Source: Dryas octopetala (taxonomy: Eukaryota > Streptophyta > Magnoliopsida > Rosales > Rosaceae). From it: DNA of 64,000 nucleotides. This document shows positions 1 to 10,656 of this stretch, piece after piece (position 1 is the first letter of the stretch; each line of letters starts with the position of its first letter). The notes under the pieces were generated by a model that saw only the letters and a program-made list of their open reading frames with translations, was not told the DNA's origin and made no database searches. Made by a program: the position numbers and the translations under genes. The DNA lies in NCBI GenBank assembly GCA_963921425.1, contig OY992839.1, forward strand, positions 9,031,409 to 9,095,408. The letters run 5' to 3'.

Positions 1-1439
1 ACCAATTGGCATTGAAATGAAGAAGGAAACAAAAATTGGCTTTTTTAAAAAAACACTGTAGCGTGCTACAGTAACGTCGTTACTGTACCACCGGGTTTTT
101 TTAAAAAGTGGGCCGCTATAGTATTTCACTGTAGCAATTGGGCCGGATGAACAGTAAATTTTAAAAAATGGACTTTAAAAAAAATAACCCAAATTTATAT
201 AAAACATATATAAATTTATAAACCCTATAACTTATTAACTTATATGTTTTTTAATTTATATAATACATTTCTATATAAAAACTAATTAAAAATACCCTAA
301 ACCCTAATATTATACTAAATTATAAACGTACCCTATATAGTATATGTATATGATATCTCATACTAAATTACTAATTTCTATACCCTAATAGTCTAATACT
401 ATAAATTTATAATTCATAGATTCATAGTTGGTAACTTAGAGTTTGGTATATAGTATATAGTATGATATGGTATAATATGGTATAATATGATATAATATGG
501 TATAGTATAGTATAATATGATAATATTAGTAATTTAATTAGTATATTGTATAACATGATATAATATAGTATAATATATTAATATCAATATGGACTATGGA
601 GTTATGGACTATTTATGATTTATGTAATTACGTCAATCATAAATGTATAATATGGTATGATATATTATTATTAGTATATGGTATTAGTCATTTAGCCTAA
701 CAGCCCTATTAGGTTATGACCTATACCATATATCATATACCATAAGGTTTAGAAGATGATAAAAATTAAAAAACATGTAAACTATTAAGTTATTGACTAT
801 ATACTATAAATTATAAAAAACATATGTAATAAAATAAAAAACTCCAAACCCCAAAATTCAAACCCCAATTGAAATTTGAAACCTCAAAATACCCTAAATC
901 GTAGACTCCAAAATCCAAACCCCAAACTAAACCCCAAAATAGCCTATTTATTCTTTACAAATTAAAACTTTATTTTTATTATTTTTTCTTTTCCTTTCCC
1001 CCTAACCCACGTGCCCCCCCCTCCCTTTCTTCTTTCTTTCTTTTCTTTTTCTTCTTCTCTCTCCTCCCACCCGTGTCTCTTTTCTTCTTTATTTTTCTCT
1101 CCTCTTCTCTTCCTTTCCCCTTCCTTCTTTTTCTCTCTGTGTGTGCGACCCAACTCCCAAGCCCCAACCACCACCATCAATTCATCATCTCCGACCATCA
1201 CCACCACCACCACCATCTATTTCCCTCTCCCCAAAATACCTTTCCCCTATCTCCCTCTCTTTCGCACCCCCCTCCCCACCCGCCCAACCCAGCCTAACCC
1301 ACCACCTTCCCTCCCCACCTTTCCTCTTTGTCTCTATCCCTTTCTCCTTCTCTGTCGCACCCCCTTCCCTCTCTCCCTCTCTCTGTCTTATCTCTCCCCC
1401 TCTCTCCATGATTTTTTTTAATTTGGTGTTGTAGTCGGC
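1..1439. other. AT-rich then pyrimidine-rich non-coding DNA
   Basis: No gene seen. Bases 59-86 hold two small palindromes (GTAGCGTGCTAC and ACAGTAACGTCGTTACTGT) next to a CACTGTAGCAA motif, which looks like the subterminal part of a DNA transposon. Bases 180-960 are strongly AT-rich with runs of TATA/ATGGTATA. Bases 960-1430 are almost pure C/T on the plus strand; the open frames there are low-complexity translations. Confidence 0.5.
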
Positions 1440-1603
1440 AGCCCAATACTGCTCCAACACCGCACTCTCCGACCGATACCGAAGTGAACGGTTACTGACC
1501 ACCGACGGTACGGTATCGGAACTAAAAGTCATCATCCCGACCCTTATCGGTCGGAATTCGATATGGGTGTTTCGGTACGGTAACCGTACCGTACCCACCC
1601 CTA
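1440..1603. mobile_element. hAT-like transposon end (fragment)
   Basis: The segment has repeated CGGTACGGTA/CCGTACCGTA motifs and ends in CCCACCCCTAA, the reverse complement of a TTAGGGGTGGG-type hAT terminus. The matching left end was not found, so this is probably one end of a fragment. The same kind of terminus, with a clear target duplication, occurs in the element at 46918-47497. Confidence 0.3.
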
Positions 1604-2430
1604 ATTACTGTGCACATCACCAACGAATAGGATTATTTGACCGTTGGTGATGTGCGGCTAGGATTAATTGCCCGTTGGGCTTTTTTTTTATAAGCCTAGT
1701 TTGAATTGGAGGGCCTAGATTAACAGATCGTTGATAATCAACGGTCCAAATCACACTACCTTTATTTTTTAAAACAAATAATTAATAAATCATACAAAAA
1801 TCAAAAAAATTTCAAATAATTTTAGAAAATTTTAAAAAAATTTCTCAAACCTTCCAATGGTTATATTCTCAAATGGATCTATATATACCATATAACATCC
1901 ATAGTTTTTCATCACAAACATCAACCTTTGTTTACCAAATTTGTACAAAAAAATATTTTCTTTGTCATGGCTCCTAGAAGAAATACATGGGTGGTAGCTG
2001 AAGATGAAGCCCTAGTGATGGCATACCTAGAAAGGTCTTCGGACGGTTGTCTTGATGCCATGACAAGAGCCACTGTGCTTTGAGAAGAAATTTATCAAAT
2101 TTTCAAGCGTAATATGGGGGGTTGGTTGTTGTTGTTAATTTCATGTACTCGTTCTAGTATTTAGTTGGTTTAGTATGGTTTCCTTTAACTATTTGTCCTC
2201 GTTCGTATTAAGATTATCGTCGTCATTCTAAATATATTCAATATTAACCCTATTTTAAAGATTTCATTAAAGTAAAACCAATAGTAAAATTTTTATAATT
2301 ATTTGAGTTTTAAATTATAAATTAAACATCACTTAATTAATATTAGTCATATTTTAAATAGGTATAAAACACTGTGACCCAAAATGGGTTACAGCACCAT
2401 TGCAGTAAGAAATGAGTCTCCCCATAATAG
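1604..2430 (+). mobile_element. PIF/Harbinger-related element remnant
   Basis: Contains the start of a Myb/SANT-like ORF (1967-2112) of the kind carried by plant PIF/Harbinger elements, preceded by AT-rich leader DNA and followed by AT-rich DNA ending near a GGGTTACAGCACCATTGCAG motif. Neither terminal inverted repeat nor a TTA/TAA duplication could be fixed, so the limits are approximate. A perfect hairpin lies at 1612-1655. Confidence 0.4.
1967..2112 (+). pseudogene. Myb/SANT-like PIF/Harbinger ORF1 fragment
   Basis: Reading from the ATG at 1967 gives MAPRRNTWVVAEDEALVMAY and then a helix-like continuation, the tryptophan-anchored start of the Myb/SANT-like protein that accompanies PIF/Harbinger transposases. 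These are often mis-annotated as 'glutathione S-transferase T3-like' in plant genomes. The frame meets a TGA at 2081-2083 after 38 codons and reads on as EEIYQIFKRNMG, consistent with one stop mutation in a longer ancestral frame. No DDE transposase is nearby. The family call rests on remembered similarity. Confidence 0.45.
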
Positions 2431-4130
2431 AAGACCTTAGTGCGGACATGGAAGAATTGTAGGTTTCTAGCCCTCTAATGTACCGTCGCCCTTCCCCTAA
2501 CAGCCATTCCTAATTTTATTTTTTTTTCCTTTTCTTTTTGTCTATATATTGCTTGCATTTGTGATTTATGAGATACATATAAGTTATTCATAATGTTGAA
2601 GCTCCCTATGGACCCTATAGTAATGTTTGATAGCAGCACTGAAGTTTGTTGATTTTTCAGATTGAACCCCCTTCGCAACCTTTTTGCTACTCTTTCTCTT
2701 GCCAGCATCGGGATGCTAATTCATGTTCAATTTCTCTGAAACCATGTTGACATATTACTAGCATATTTTATATTAATAAAAACAGTTATTATCACCATGG
2801 TTGTCAAGGGATTTGGTTACAACAACAAAACATCGTTTCTTGCAAGTTTGATTTGAATCCACATTGTTATATTGCTTCTTTCTTGTAATTTAGTGTTGAC
2901 AGTTCTTGGATTCTTGTTTCTGTTTAGGTCGGAATTTCTCTGGCACAAATAGGTGACTTTTGCTTTTGTTCTTCTAAGCCGTGCCTCTAACCCTAAAATT
3001 AACTCAAAATCGATTAAGAATTAAAACAAGAAAATTCTAAGAGATTCTTCAGTGGGGCAGTTATGCGGCATAATTAATTGAGTTAGTCCAATTTAGTCCA
3101 ACAAAAAGCCTCTGCTCCATAATGACTAAGCAGGTTACTAAGGACATCATATCGATCAGACCATAAATAACTTGAGCTAAAATGTTTTCATTCACTATAA
3201 AGAAGTGCATTCTAATTAGTAAAGGCCAGATGTTATGAGGATTCCAACTCACTATAAGATGTCAAACCCAAAATGAAATCAGCAAAAGTTGACTTAGCTA
3301 AAATGAAGACAGAACAAGAATAGCTGAAAGCAAGTTCAATAATACCTGTGAACAAGGGGTGGGCTGTGCAACGAACTAGCCTAGTCTCCATTTGGAAATA
3401 GTGAGATGGGGTGGCCAGCAAAGTAGCCACAAAAGAAAGAAAGAAAATGACAAAGCTTCTAATTCTATTCATTTGAGGAGGTCCAAGGTTACTGGTTGAC
3501 ATCCCCTAATCCCTATGGAGGTTTTAATTACTGTACGTGCAATGCAAGAGCTTTTAAGTAATGATTTGTTCTTCCAGGAAACTCAACTCTTGGATAAGGA
3601 GTGCTTCGGTTCTCATTTCAAAATCAGACCCACCCACCCTTTTCCTCAACCTCAAGTATCTTAATAATCTACCCCACAAATTCATTATTTACTTCATCGC
3701 ACATTTATCAACCAAGTACTTCCTTGATTCGTTTATCATCTTTAACAAGCTCAAACAAGCTTTATGTAGAATTTTCATCCTTTTTGAAAGGTTATTTTTC
3801 TTACCGATGATTGGCTCCTTCCTTTAGGAGCACCTCCTCCAACCCCATCTCACAAACATATGTCCTTCATGGTTTTTACATTCCAAATAAATAAAAAATG
3901 AATTCATACATGAAATGGAAAGACCATAAAGAACGTGTGTGTGTGAGAATGAGACAAGTGTTGTTCTTTCTTACCTGCATTTCCACAATCAAGTGCAACA
4001 ATATAATAAACATATCTCAACTCCTTTCTTAGGATTATGTACCTTTGCCTCTTCCAAGTTCCAAGTCTTTGAGTGCATATATGTGGCAACCTTGCCCGCT
4101 ACATGTTTTCAACTTTTTCAATGAAAAATT
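2431..4130. other. Intergenic, no gene supported
   Basis: AT-rich DNA with only short open frames on either strand. None shows a recognisable domain, signal peptide or convincing splice structure. The minus-strand frame at 3233-3502 is hydrophobic but matches no family I know. Confidence 0.5.
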
Positions 4131-4132
4131 TT

Positions 4133-4496
4133 CCAATGAAAAATGTCTGAGAAAACAAGCCACAGAAATTCTTGGACCATCACTTTTGGCCAATACTCTT
4201 TGATTTACGCTCATGAACTTGCCGTTTGAGATTAGCTGCACCAATACACGCATTAGAAACTACAAAACCGTACTATGCAATCCATTTGGAATTGCTTTGA
4301 AACTGGACTGTTAAATTCAATGTGACATTTCATGTATGTAGTAAAGAAGCCTGCAGAAACATAAAGAGGGCTTGCCTGCAAGAGATCTCCAATGTTGACC
4401 TCCAGAGCTCCAGGCACAGGTGGAACACCATCCACCAACAAAGTGACACTTAGTTTCTGAACTTTGTCAGAGTATTCCATTGTTATGTCTCTGCAA
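4133..4496 (-). pseudogene. 2-oxoglutarate/Fe(II) oxygenase fragment (ACC oxidase homolog-like)
   Basis: Two minus-strand segments read like the C-terminal half of plant ACC-oxidase-homolog/deacetoxyvindoline-hydroxylase-type dioxygenases. The first, from about 4496 to 4380, gives MEYSDKVQKLSVTL running straight into VPPVPGALEVNIGDLLQ. In intact family members these motifs lie some 80-90 residues apart with the HxD iron ligands between them, so the catalytic core has been deleted. The second, from about 4232, gives LISNGKFMSVNQRVLAKSDG followed by PRISVACF, the usual next exon carrying the RxS 2OG-binding motif; it then loses similarity. The junction after LLQ is at the family's usual intron position but reads CAG|GCAAGC, a GC donor. 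A 124-bp MITE lies just upstream. A dead gene fragment, not a functional enzyme. Confidence 0.7.
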
Positions 4497-4550
4497 ATTC
4501 GATAAGAAAATCATCTACCAACTGGGATCGATCAAGAGGCTAAAAAATCA

Positions 4551-4675
4551 GAGAAAAACTTGTGTGTAACAAGGGTATACCCCTTTATTTTCATAAGATC
4601 ACCTCACATGCTAGTTATGTGACTACTTATTATGAGAATAAAGGGGTATACCACGTTACGCAGAAGTTTTTCTCC
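4551..4675. mobile_element. 124-bp MITE with ~45-bp TIRs
   Basis: The left arm begins GAGAAAAACTTGTGTGTAAC and the right arm ends GTTACGCAGAAGTTTTTCTC. The arms pair through GGGTATACCCCTTTATT to about 45 bp. Flanks read AAAAATCA at 4543-4550 and AAAAATCA at 4676-4683, an 8-bp (or 9-bp with one ambiguous base) target duplication. This points to hAT or Mutator type. No coding capacity. Confidence 0.7.
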
Positions 4676-4683
4676 AAAAATCA

Positions 4684-5775
4684 ATATCCCCCATTCCTAA
4701 AATCATGCAAGATTCTAAGGCATAATACCTGCAAACCAGAGGCAATTCTTGAGGATCAAGTGGCTCAGGACCCATGACACAAAATAAAATGTCCCTCCAA
4801 TCAATTACAATTTCATCCGTGATTTTTTTTTTCTTTTAATAAACCCATCAGTCAAATTAAAAACAGAGAAAAATAGGAACAATTTTGGTGGGAAGGTGGG
4901 ATGAGATAAAGAAGACGAGGGAGATAAGTCTGTATTCGCTTTAGATACTTTTTAATGGAATTAACATAATGCATGCCCTCAATTTTGTTGTTATAGAATC
5001 AACAATTTAATTAACACTTACACAGATGAAGTACAGAAGTTTGCATGCAATGGCCCTTTCCCTTCATGGCATTTCCACTCCTCAGTAAGCCAAAATTTTG
5101 CAATTTTTCGCAGGTTGCTCTTTGCATGTGAGGCTGGTTTCTTTCTCTTTACATTGGAAACGGATGCACAAACTTTGGTTTATTGTCTTCAGCGTGGTGA
5201 GATGGATTTGGCATCCGATGAGTACCTTTTGGAGGATGTTAAGAAGGTTATTTCCAATTTTAGTAGAGTTAATTGAGTTTATTTTAATCGAGTAGCTTGT
5301 AATTAGCTCATTATGCTCTTTCGTGTAGTTTGTTGACTCAATGGGCACACTAGATTCCTTTTTGGCCGGAAGCTCATGTACAACATAATATGATATTGTA
5401 TCCTCGCAACCTAATCACAAAGTGGACAAGGCTTGGCCTTAGGTATAACCACTTATCAATGCATTGAGGGTGATGGTGTGCTTACACAGTTACACTTAAC
5501 CAGCATTGCGCATACTTGTCTTCATCCGCAAACTTTTCCTTGCGCTTTCTATATGTATGCTGACATGTTGTGTTGGTAGTTGGTACTTCTTATTTCTGCA
5601 ACAATAGGTATGGTCTACCACAAGGTACACAACAAACTTGACAGCACATTACTGGAAATAATTGACACCATAATCTGGTCCACCACATCATCAGTTTGAA
5701 TTAGTTTCATTTTTATTAGTTTTCTTTTTCATAATACACAAAGCCCAAGGCTATGCTCCTCTTGCTTGGATTATA
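4684..5775. other. Intergenic, no gene supported
   Basis: Short frames only, on both strands, without recognisable domains. Nothing structural was seen except generally AT-rich composition. Confidence 0.5.
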
Positions 5776-6000
5776 TGTTGGAGAAGAGGAATGAGATTGA
5801 GTAGCCCTAGTCTCTCCACTCTCTCACACACACATCTCTTGCTTCTTGTTGGCAGCCACCACACTCAAGGACTTGGAGAATCAAGCTAGTTTGATGGAGA
5901 ACCTTTGAGGTATGCCTATATATGAACACAAGTTGTGATTATCATTTTTGGATTATGTTTGGTGTGAAATCTGGAAAATCTAACATTTGGTATCAGAGTC
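5776..6000 (+). mobile_element. Ty1/Copia-type LTR fragment with tRNA-Met primer site
   Basis: A short LTR-like segment begins TGTTGGAGA and ends TCTAACA (about 5776-5985). At 5988-6000 it is followed by TGGTATCAGAGTC, the primer-binding site complementary to initiator tRNA-Met. The 210-bp length and TGTTGG..CTAACA ends suit a Copia LTR. No gag or pol frame follows, so it is a broken, strongly shortened fossil. Confidence 0.5.
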
Positions 6001-6900
6001 AAATCACTCTTGATCATGACTGTTGATTTTAGATTAGTATTAATGTGGCTGTATAAGTATAACCCTTTTGGCTTATGAAAAATCGTTTTTGCACAACACC
6101 CATTTGGCCATTTTAGATCTGTTTCTCTTGCAAAAGTATTAGCACTACTAACATTAGCTGTGGCCCCTTTTGCTAGGGGCAAATGAGTGCGCCAAACACA
6201 TACAATGTTTGAGGTCGCATGCAGAATATCTTATTACATTTCGTGCCCGATAAGGCAAGACAAAGTTTGGAAAAGCATTAGGGCAGCATATATATGAGAT
6301 GAGCAATGGACAGCTCTGCCCCTTGGGTTTGTCTTCTGTGCTTATATTGAGTACTGAGAAAAATTATGCACTGTCTGGTATAACTGCCCTTTTCAGGAAT
6401 TTGCCTCATGCTCCATACTTGGGGGCCTTCCAAAGCTTGAAGGCTACTTCATGCAGAAACCTATCCGCCCGTGCTGCATAGAAAAGAACAAGTTTCATTT
6501 GTAAAAATGCACTTAGGATTTGCAGAGAAAGTACATGCTCAAAAAGGTATCAACTCATTATGTATTAGCTCCTAGGTTAGTACAATAGATCAAGTCTGAG
6601 GTCAGTTATAACTTATATCAGTAAATCTCTTAACAATTCCAGCACGTGCAATGTAAACTCCAAGTAATGGTTAAGGCAACATCAGTTAAATAAACATGGA
6701 AATGCAGAAAACTCAATATCTGATAATCTCAAATAGCACCACCTTGAAATCTTCAAAAGAGAATTTATCAGACCATATCCTTGCGGGACACAGCATATTG
6801 CCAGTGAGCAATTAACATTGGGCAATGGTGCCTGTTCACCATACATTGCAAGGGTTATTATAAGGCATTTCAAGTGGTGCAAGAAACCACTAAGTTTTTA
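6001..6900. other. Intergenic, no gene supported
   Basis: No domain-bearing frame was found. Short frames on both strands look random; the minus-strand frame at 6682-6882 could belong to the unrecognised gene fragments that follow, but nothing shows it. Confidence 0.4.
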
Positions 6901-6901
6901 C

Positions 6902-7735
6902 TCACCTAACATCCTTCCATGGATTCTCTCCTCTCATGGTGTAACTTTGACGAGAAAAGAACTTTGAAAGATCCAAGTTTCTATTATCTTTTCTAGTTAA
7001 GACTGACAAGTTGGGATCATCGTTTTCTGAGACATTCCCATAGCTCAGCACAACAGAGAAGTGCAAATGGGAACCAATTTCAGATCCCGGTTGGGCTATG
7101 TGCCCTATAGCATCAACCAAAGCATTGAGATATTCCACATCATCAGAAATAGCCTTGCCTTTCTCAACATCACCTCACCTGCCCCAACATGCAAAAAAAC
7201 TAAATCATACTAGCTCGTCTCCACTGTCTTCCCTCCTTGAAATCCAGGAAACTTCGGGAATTTTCAGTAACTCAGATGCCACACTCTCAGCTGGTGGTCC
7301 ATCAATTTGGAAAACGCTGAAACCAAGTTTGGTACCAAAGGATTCTCGAATTGCTTGTAAATAGAGCAGTTGTCATCCCCATGAACCTGAAGCATTATAA
7401 AAAGGCAACTTAGTTGACATTGTGTTGATACTTGATAACAGTTAATATTTTTCATCATTGCCAACTACAACTGACTGAGCAAAAAACCAAAAGTTAGATA
7501 ACCTTTCTGATAAGGTCTTAATTGAGGATTTCTTCCCACATTCTTCTTCAGTGGTACCTCCACTCTGAGAAACAAAGTGAAAAAAACTACTTAGCAAGTT
7601 AGCATACATGATTATAAACAACACCTTGTAAGAATATAAAGTATGCAGATCTAACTTTGTCAAGGTAAGCTTCATATGCATCCAGCAGCACTGCAAGCTC
7701 TCTAACTATTGTCTCATCCTCGGTTTCTGCAATCT
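6902..7735 (-). pseudogene. Exon-like segments of an unrecognised plant gene
   Basis: Four minus-strand stretches look like exons in transcription order. About 7729-7650: ETEDETIVRELAVLLDAYEA and onward, acidic and helical, after a TGCAG acceptor. About 7570-7445: SGGTTEEECGKKSSIKTLSE and onward, after TTTCTCAG. About 7390-7264: a segment containing YKQFENPLVPNLVSAFSKLM. About 7170-6902: a segment containing EYLNALVDAIGHIAQPGSEI. Composition is protein-like and the segments sit behind plausible acceptors, but no start exon was found and each frame soon runs into a stop, so this may be a gene fragment or pseudogene. I do not recognise the family. Adjacent host genes give no functional hint. 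Confidence 0.35.
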
Positions 7736-8360
7736 AAATTCAAGTAGATCCCAATGCTAGGAAGGAGGAAAAGCATGCCAGAATGAATATGAACAAAATC
7801 AATAAAAAGAAACTTCGATTCCAATGTTTTTCCAATTAAATTTTTAACTGGATAAATATAGTTTTTGGAAGAGAAAAGTAAATAGTCCCAAATACCAAAA
7901 AGAAATAGAATTGACAAACCTAAAAGGAAAGGATATCACTTTAAGCATGATGCATGGCTACAAGCCCTAATGGAAATTAACCAGAGAAAGGAATGACACT
8001 AACTGCACCCCGCAATCTGAAACAAATAATTAGCAAAGCCAAAACAGAACACCAGCTGCACCAGCAAATTAAAACCCAAAACTACTGCAATTCCAATCAA
8101 ACTTAAAAAAAAGTTGGACTTGCTGAAGCTTCTCAAAGGTATATATTGAGAATTTCTGCTTTAATTAATAAACGGTGCACATATAATACAGAATTATTTA
8201 AATTCATAGTGTTCTTGATCCATACATAATAAGAAACAGTTGACCAAAATAAATAATAAAAACAAACAATCAAGTCACCATAAATTCAAGTGCTTTGCTG
8301 AACATAAATCAAATACATATAATTCAAGTGCTTATTACTTTAATTTTTCGTATAAACTAG
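7736..8360. other. Intergenic / 3' flank of the F-box gene
   Basis: AT-rich, no supported coding. The minus-strand F-box gene ends at 8361, so its 3' UTR and poly(A) site should lie in roughly 8150-8360. Confidence 0.4.
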
Positions 8361-9833
8361 CTAGCTGCTAATTCCTCCACCATGGGGTAGCTGATCAAGG
8401 ACACGCTGTGGTAGTCTAGGAACTGGTGTCGGCCACCATGGGAGCACAAATTTGAAGAAGCAACCATTAATATTAAGATTACTCTCTTTTGCAGCTAGCT
8501 TTGACCACTCTCTTGTACCAACGTCGCACATGAAAACATCTCCCTCAATATTTAGATACAAGATATCCACATTATTCGGGTCACAAGCTATCAACTCAAC
8601 ATTCCTTTTGTAACCACCCAAAAACATATTTTGGTCCAAAGAATAAACCCTCGTGCGTTCCAAACAAAATTTGCTAGCTCCATCGACGTCCATCTGATCA
8701 CGATCATCTTGTTCTTCTTTCAACTCGTACACATATAAAGTACGCAAGTGGTTTATGAAGTCGCACATCCGTACACACTCTCCGCACACACCAAGGAACT
8801 CAATACAACTGATCGCAACCACGTCTCGGGCTGGGTCATCAACTACAGCTGGGTCAGCAAATTTGAGGACACGACATTTATAATAATCAATAACACCATC
8901 ACCATTGCTACTGCTAGTACCAGTACTGTTGCTGTTGTTGATTATGAATGGATCCAGCCCCATAAGACAGGGGAAATTGTATAATTTGGCGTCATCCCAC
9001 CAATACAACATTCCATTGTAAGTGACGCTAAAGTATCTATCAATAGTGCGAAAACTTAGTGGGGCTAAGACAACTGACACTCTCCATTCACCAGTTTCAA
9101 AAGAAAACAACTCCAAGGTTAATTTAAAGGAACCATATTTCTCATCATATTGTTCAATAGGAAGAACTCTCACAACCTTGCACCTATACTCAGCATTAAC
9201 CTGGACGTTATATGATCCTTTCCGAGCATCGTCTTGCTTATAGTTATAATAGGGAACATCACAGATGAATCCCACGGGTACTGGCCATTTCCATTGAGTA
9301 GGGGCAGGAGGAAGCGCGACCCATTGCGCGGTGTATGGATTGCAGATGTAGTAATCACGTTGATGGTACTTGGTTGCACAACACAAAACTAAGTCATTAT
9401 ACGTCCCCACCACAACTGGCTCTTCTTTCAATCCGTGGACAGTCATGAGTCTTTTGAACACCGGAGACGACATTCGACTATGGATTTCCTCCCCTTTGGG
9501 ATTGATCAGAGTGACTTTTGTTGGCATTTGCTTATCAATTTGAAGACGCAGAAAGCGGCAAATAAAATAAGGATTGGAGATGAGAGTGCACCAACGCTTG
9601 GACACACACCTACATTGAAAAACCAATTTGTTGCAAGGAAGTCGACAAAGGATTTCAACCAATACAACATCAGGGAGATCACCGATATTAATATCCATCA
9701 TCAATTTTGATGATGATGATGTTTTTGATCTTTTTAAGTGATGAATATGATCAGAGGACGGTGGTTCAAGGGGCGAATAGGATCTACTCCTTCCTTTGGT
9801 AGCAGTATCAGTATCAGTATCACCTACTCTCAT
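8361..9833 (-). CDS. F-box protein (F-box associated type), substrate receptor of SCF ligase
   Basis: A single uninterrupted 490-residue frame. Residues about 49-95 form an F-box (GDLPDVVLVEILCRLPCNKL then VSKRWCTLISNPYF), which would bind SKP1/ASK and place the protein in an SCF ubiquitin ligase; the rest looks like the beta-rich F-box-associated region (for example a YYICNPYTAQW segment) that would pick the target. Family members are typically 350-450 residues, so this is slightly long because of an N-terminal basic/serine-rich leader (KGRSRSYSPL, LKRSKTSSSS). The ATG at 9833 was chosen because the in-frame extension to an earlier ATG at 10004 is hydrophobic and unlike the family. No intron is needed. 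The upstream region carries a tandem repeat and a long (AG)n tract. The target is unknown. Confidence 0.85.
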   Translation of the reverse strand: MRVGDTDTDTATKGRSRSYSPLEPPSSDHIHHLKRSKTSSSSKLMMDINIGDLPDVVLVEILCRLPCNKLVFQCRCVSKRWCTLISNPYFICRFLRLQIDKQMPTKVTLINPKGEEIHSRMSSPVFKRLMTVHGLKEEPVVVGTYNDLVLCCATKYHQRDYYICNPYTAQWVALPPAPTQWKWPVPVGFICDVPYYNYKQDDARKGSYNVQVNAEYRCKVVRVLPIEQYDEKYGSFKLTLELFSFETGEWRVSVVLAPLSFRTIDRYFSVTYNGMLYWWDDAKLYNFPCLMGLDPFIINNSNSTGTSSSNGDGVIDYYKCRVLKFADPAVVDDPARDVVAISCIEFLGVCGECVRMCDFINHLRTLYVYELKEEQDDRDQMDVDGASKFCLERTRVYSLDQNMFLGGYKRNVELIACDPNNVDILYLNIEGDVFMCDVGTREWSKLAAKESNLNINGCFFKFVLPWWPTPVPRLPQRVLDQLPHGGGISS

Positions 9834-10144
9834 GACGGCAGAAACTTGGACAGAAGAAACTGATATCCAGGGTTCTTGCTCCAAAAACAGCAGAAGATAC
9901 ATATATGTGGTAGAATCCCCACATTCTCTGGAAATAGGAAAGAAATCAACTAAGAAACCCAAATTCCCAATACACCTAAGAATCCTAATACAACAAGAAA
10001 TCACCTAAGAAACCCAAATTCCCGATACAACTAAGAATCCAAATACAACAAAAAGAAAGTAAATCATGAAACATCATACTGAAATAGGAAACTACTTAGG
10101 CTAGACTCAGAAATTTATGGGATGTTTCTCGTACCTGGCCACAT

Positions 10145-10560
10145 CAGCACGCAGAAAATCCCAATTTTTCAACAAACTTAGCCGAAAGCCCAAATTTTTC
10201 AACAAGCTTAGCAGAAAGTCCCAATTTTTAACCAAATCAGCAGAAAGTCTTAATTTTTTAACAAATTTAGCAGGAATTCAATCCGATCCCAACTCATAAA
10301 AGTCCCAATTTTTAACGAAATCAGCAGAAAGTCTTAATTTTTGAACAAATTTAGCAGGAATTCAATCCGATCCCAACTCATAAATAACAAAAACAACCTG
10401 GAAAATAGAGAGAAAGAGATATTTCAACAAGCTTAGCAGAAAGCCCCAATTTTTAACCAAACTAAGCAGAAAGTCTTAATTTTTGAACAAATTTAGCAGG
10501 AATTCAATCCGATCCTAAATCATAAATAACAAAAACAACCTGGAAAATACTATAGAGTAC
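10145..10560. repeat. Imperfect tandem repeat upstream of the F-box gene
   Basis: The unit CAGAAAGTCCCAATTTTTAAC followed by CAGAAAGTCTTAATTTTT and GCAGGAATTCAATCCGATCC recurs three times, starting near 10217, 10301 and 10442 (spacings 84 and 141 bp). Degenerate short forms are seen from 10145. The last copies also share CATAAATAACAAAAACAACC. The repeat lies in the probable promoter or 5' leader of the minus-strand F-box gene. Confidence 0.75.
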
Positions 10561-10568
10561 CTGAACGT

Positions 10569-10654
<86 letters not shown>
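10569..10654. repeat. (AG)n microsatellite, ~43 units
   Basis: An almost perfect AG run; on the coding strand of the F-box gene it is (CT)n. Plant promoters and 5' leaders often carry such tracts, and GAGA-binding BPC factors recognise them. Any regulatory role here is inference. Confidence 0.9.

Positions 10655-10656
<2 letters not shown>

Noticed and set aside
1011-1434. Long overlapping open frames rich in Pro/Ser/Phe
   Set aside because: They translate a C/T-only low-complexity stretch, occur in several frames at once and have no domain or splice context.
9834-10004. Upstream ATG of the F-box gene at 10,004
   Set aside because: The 57-residue extension is hydrophobic and unlike F-box protein N-termini; the ATG at 9,833 is the more plausible start, though not proven.
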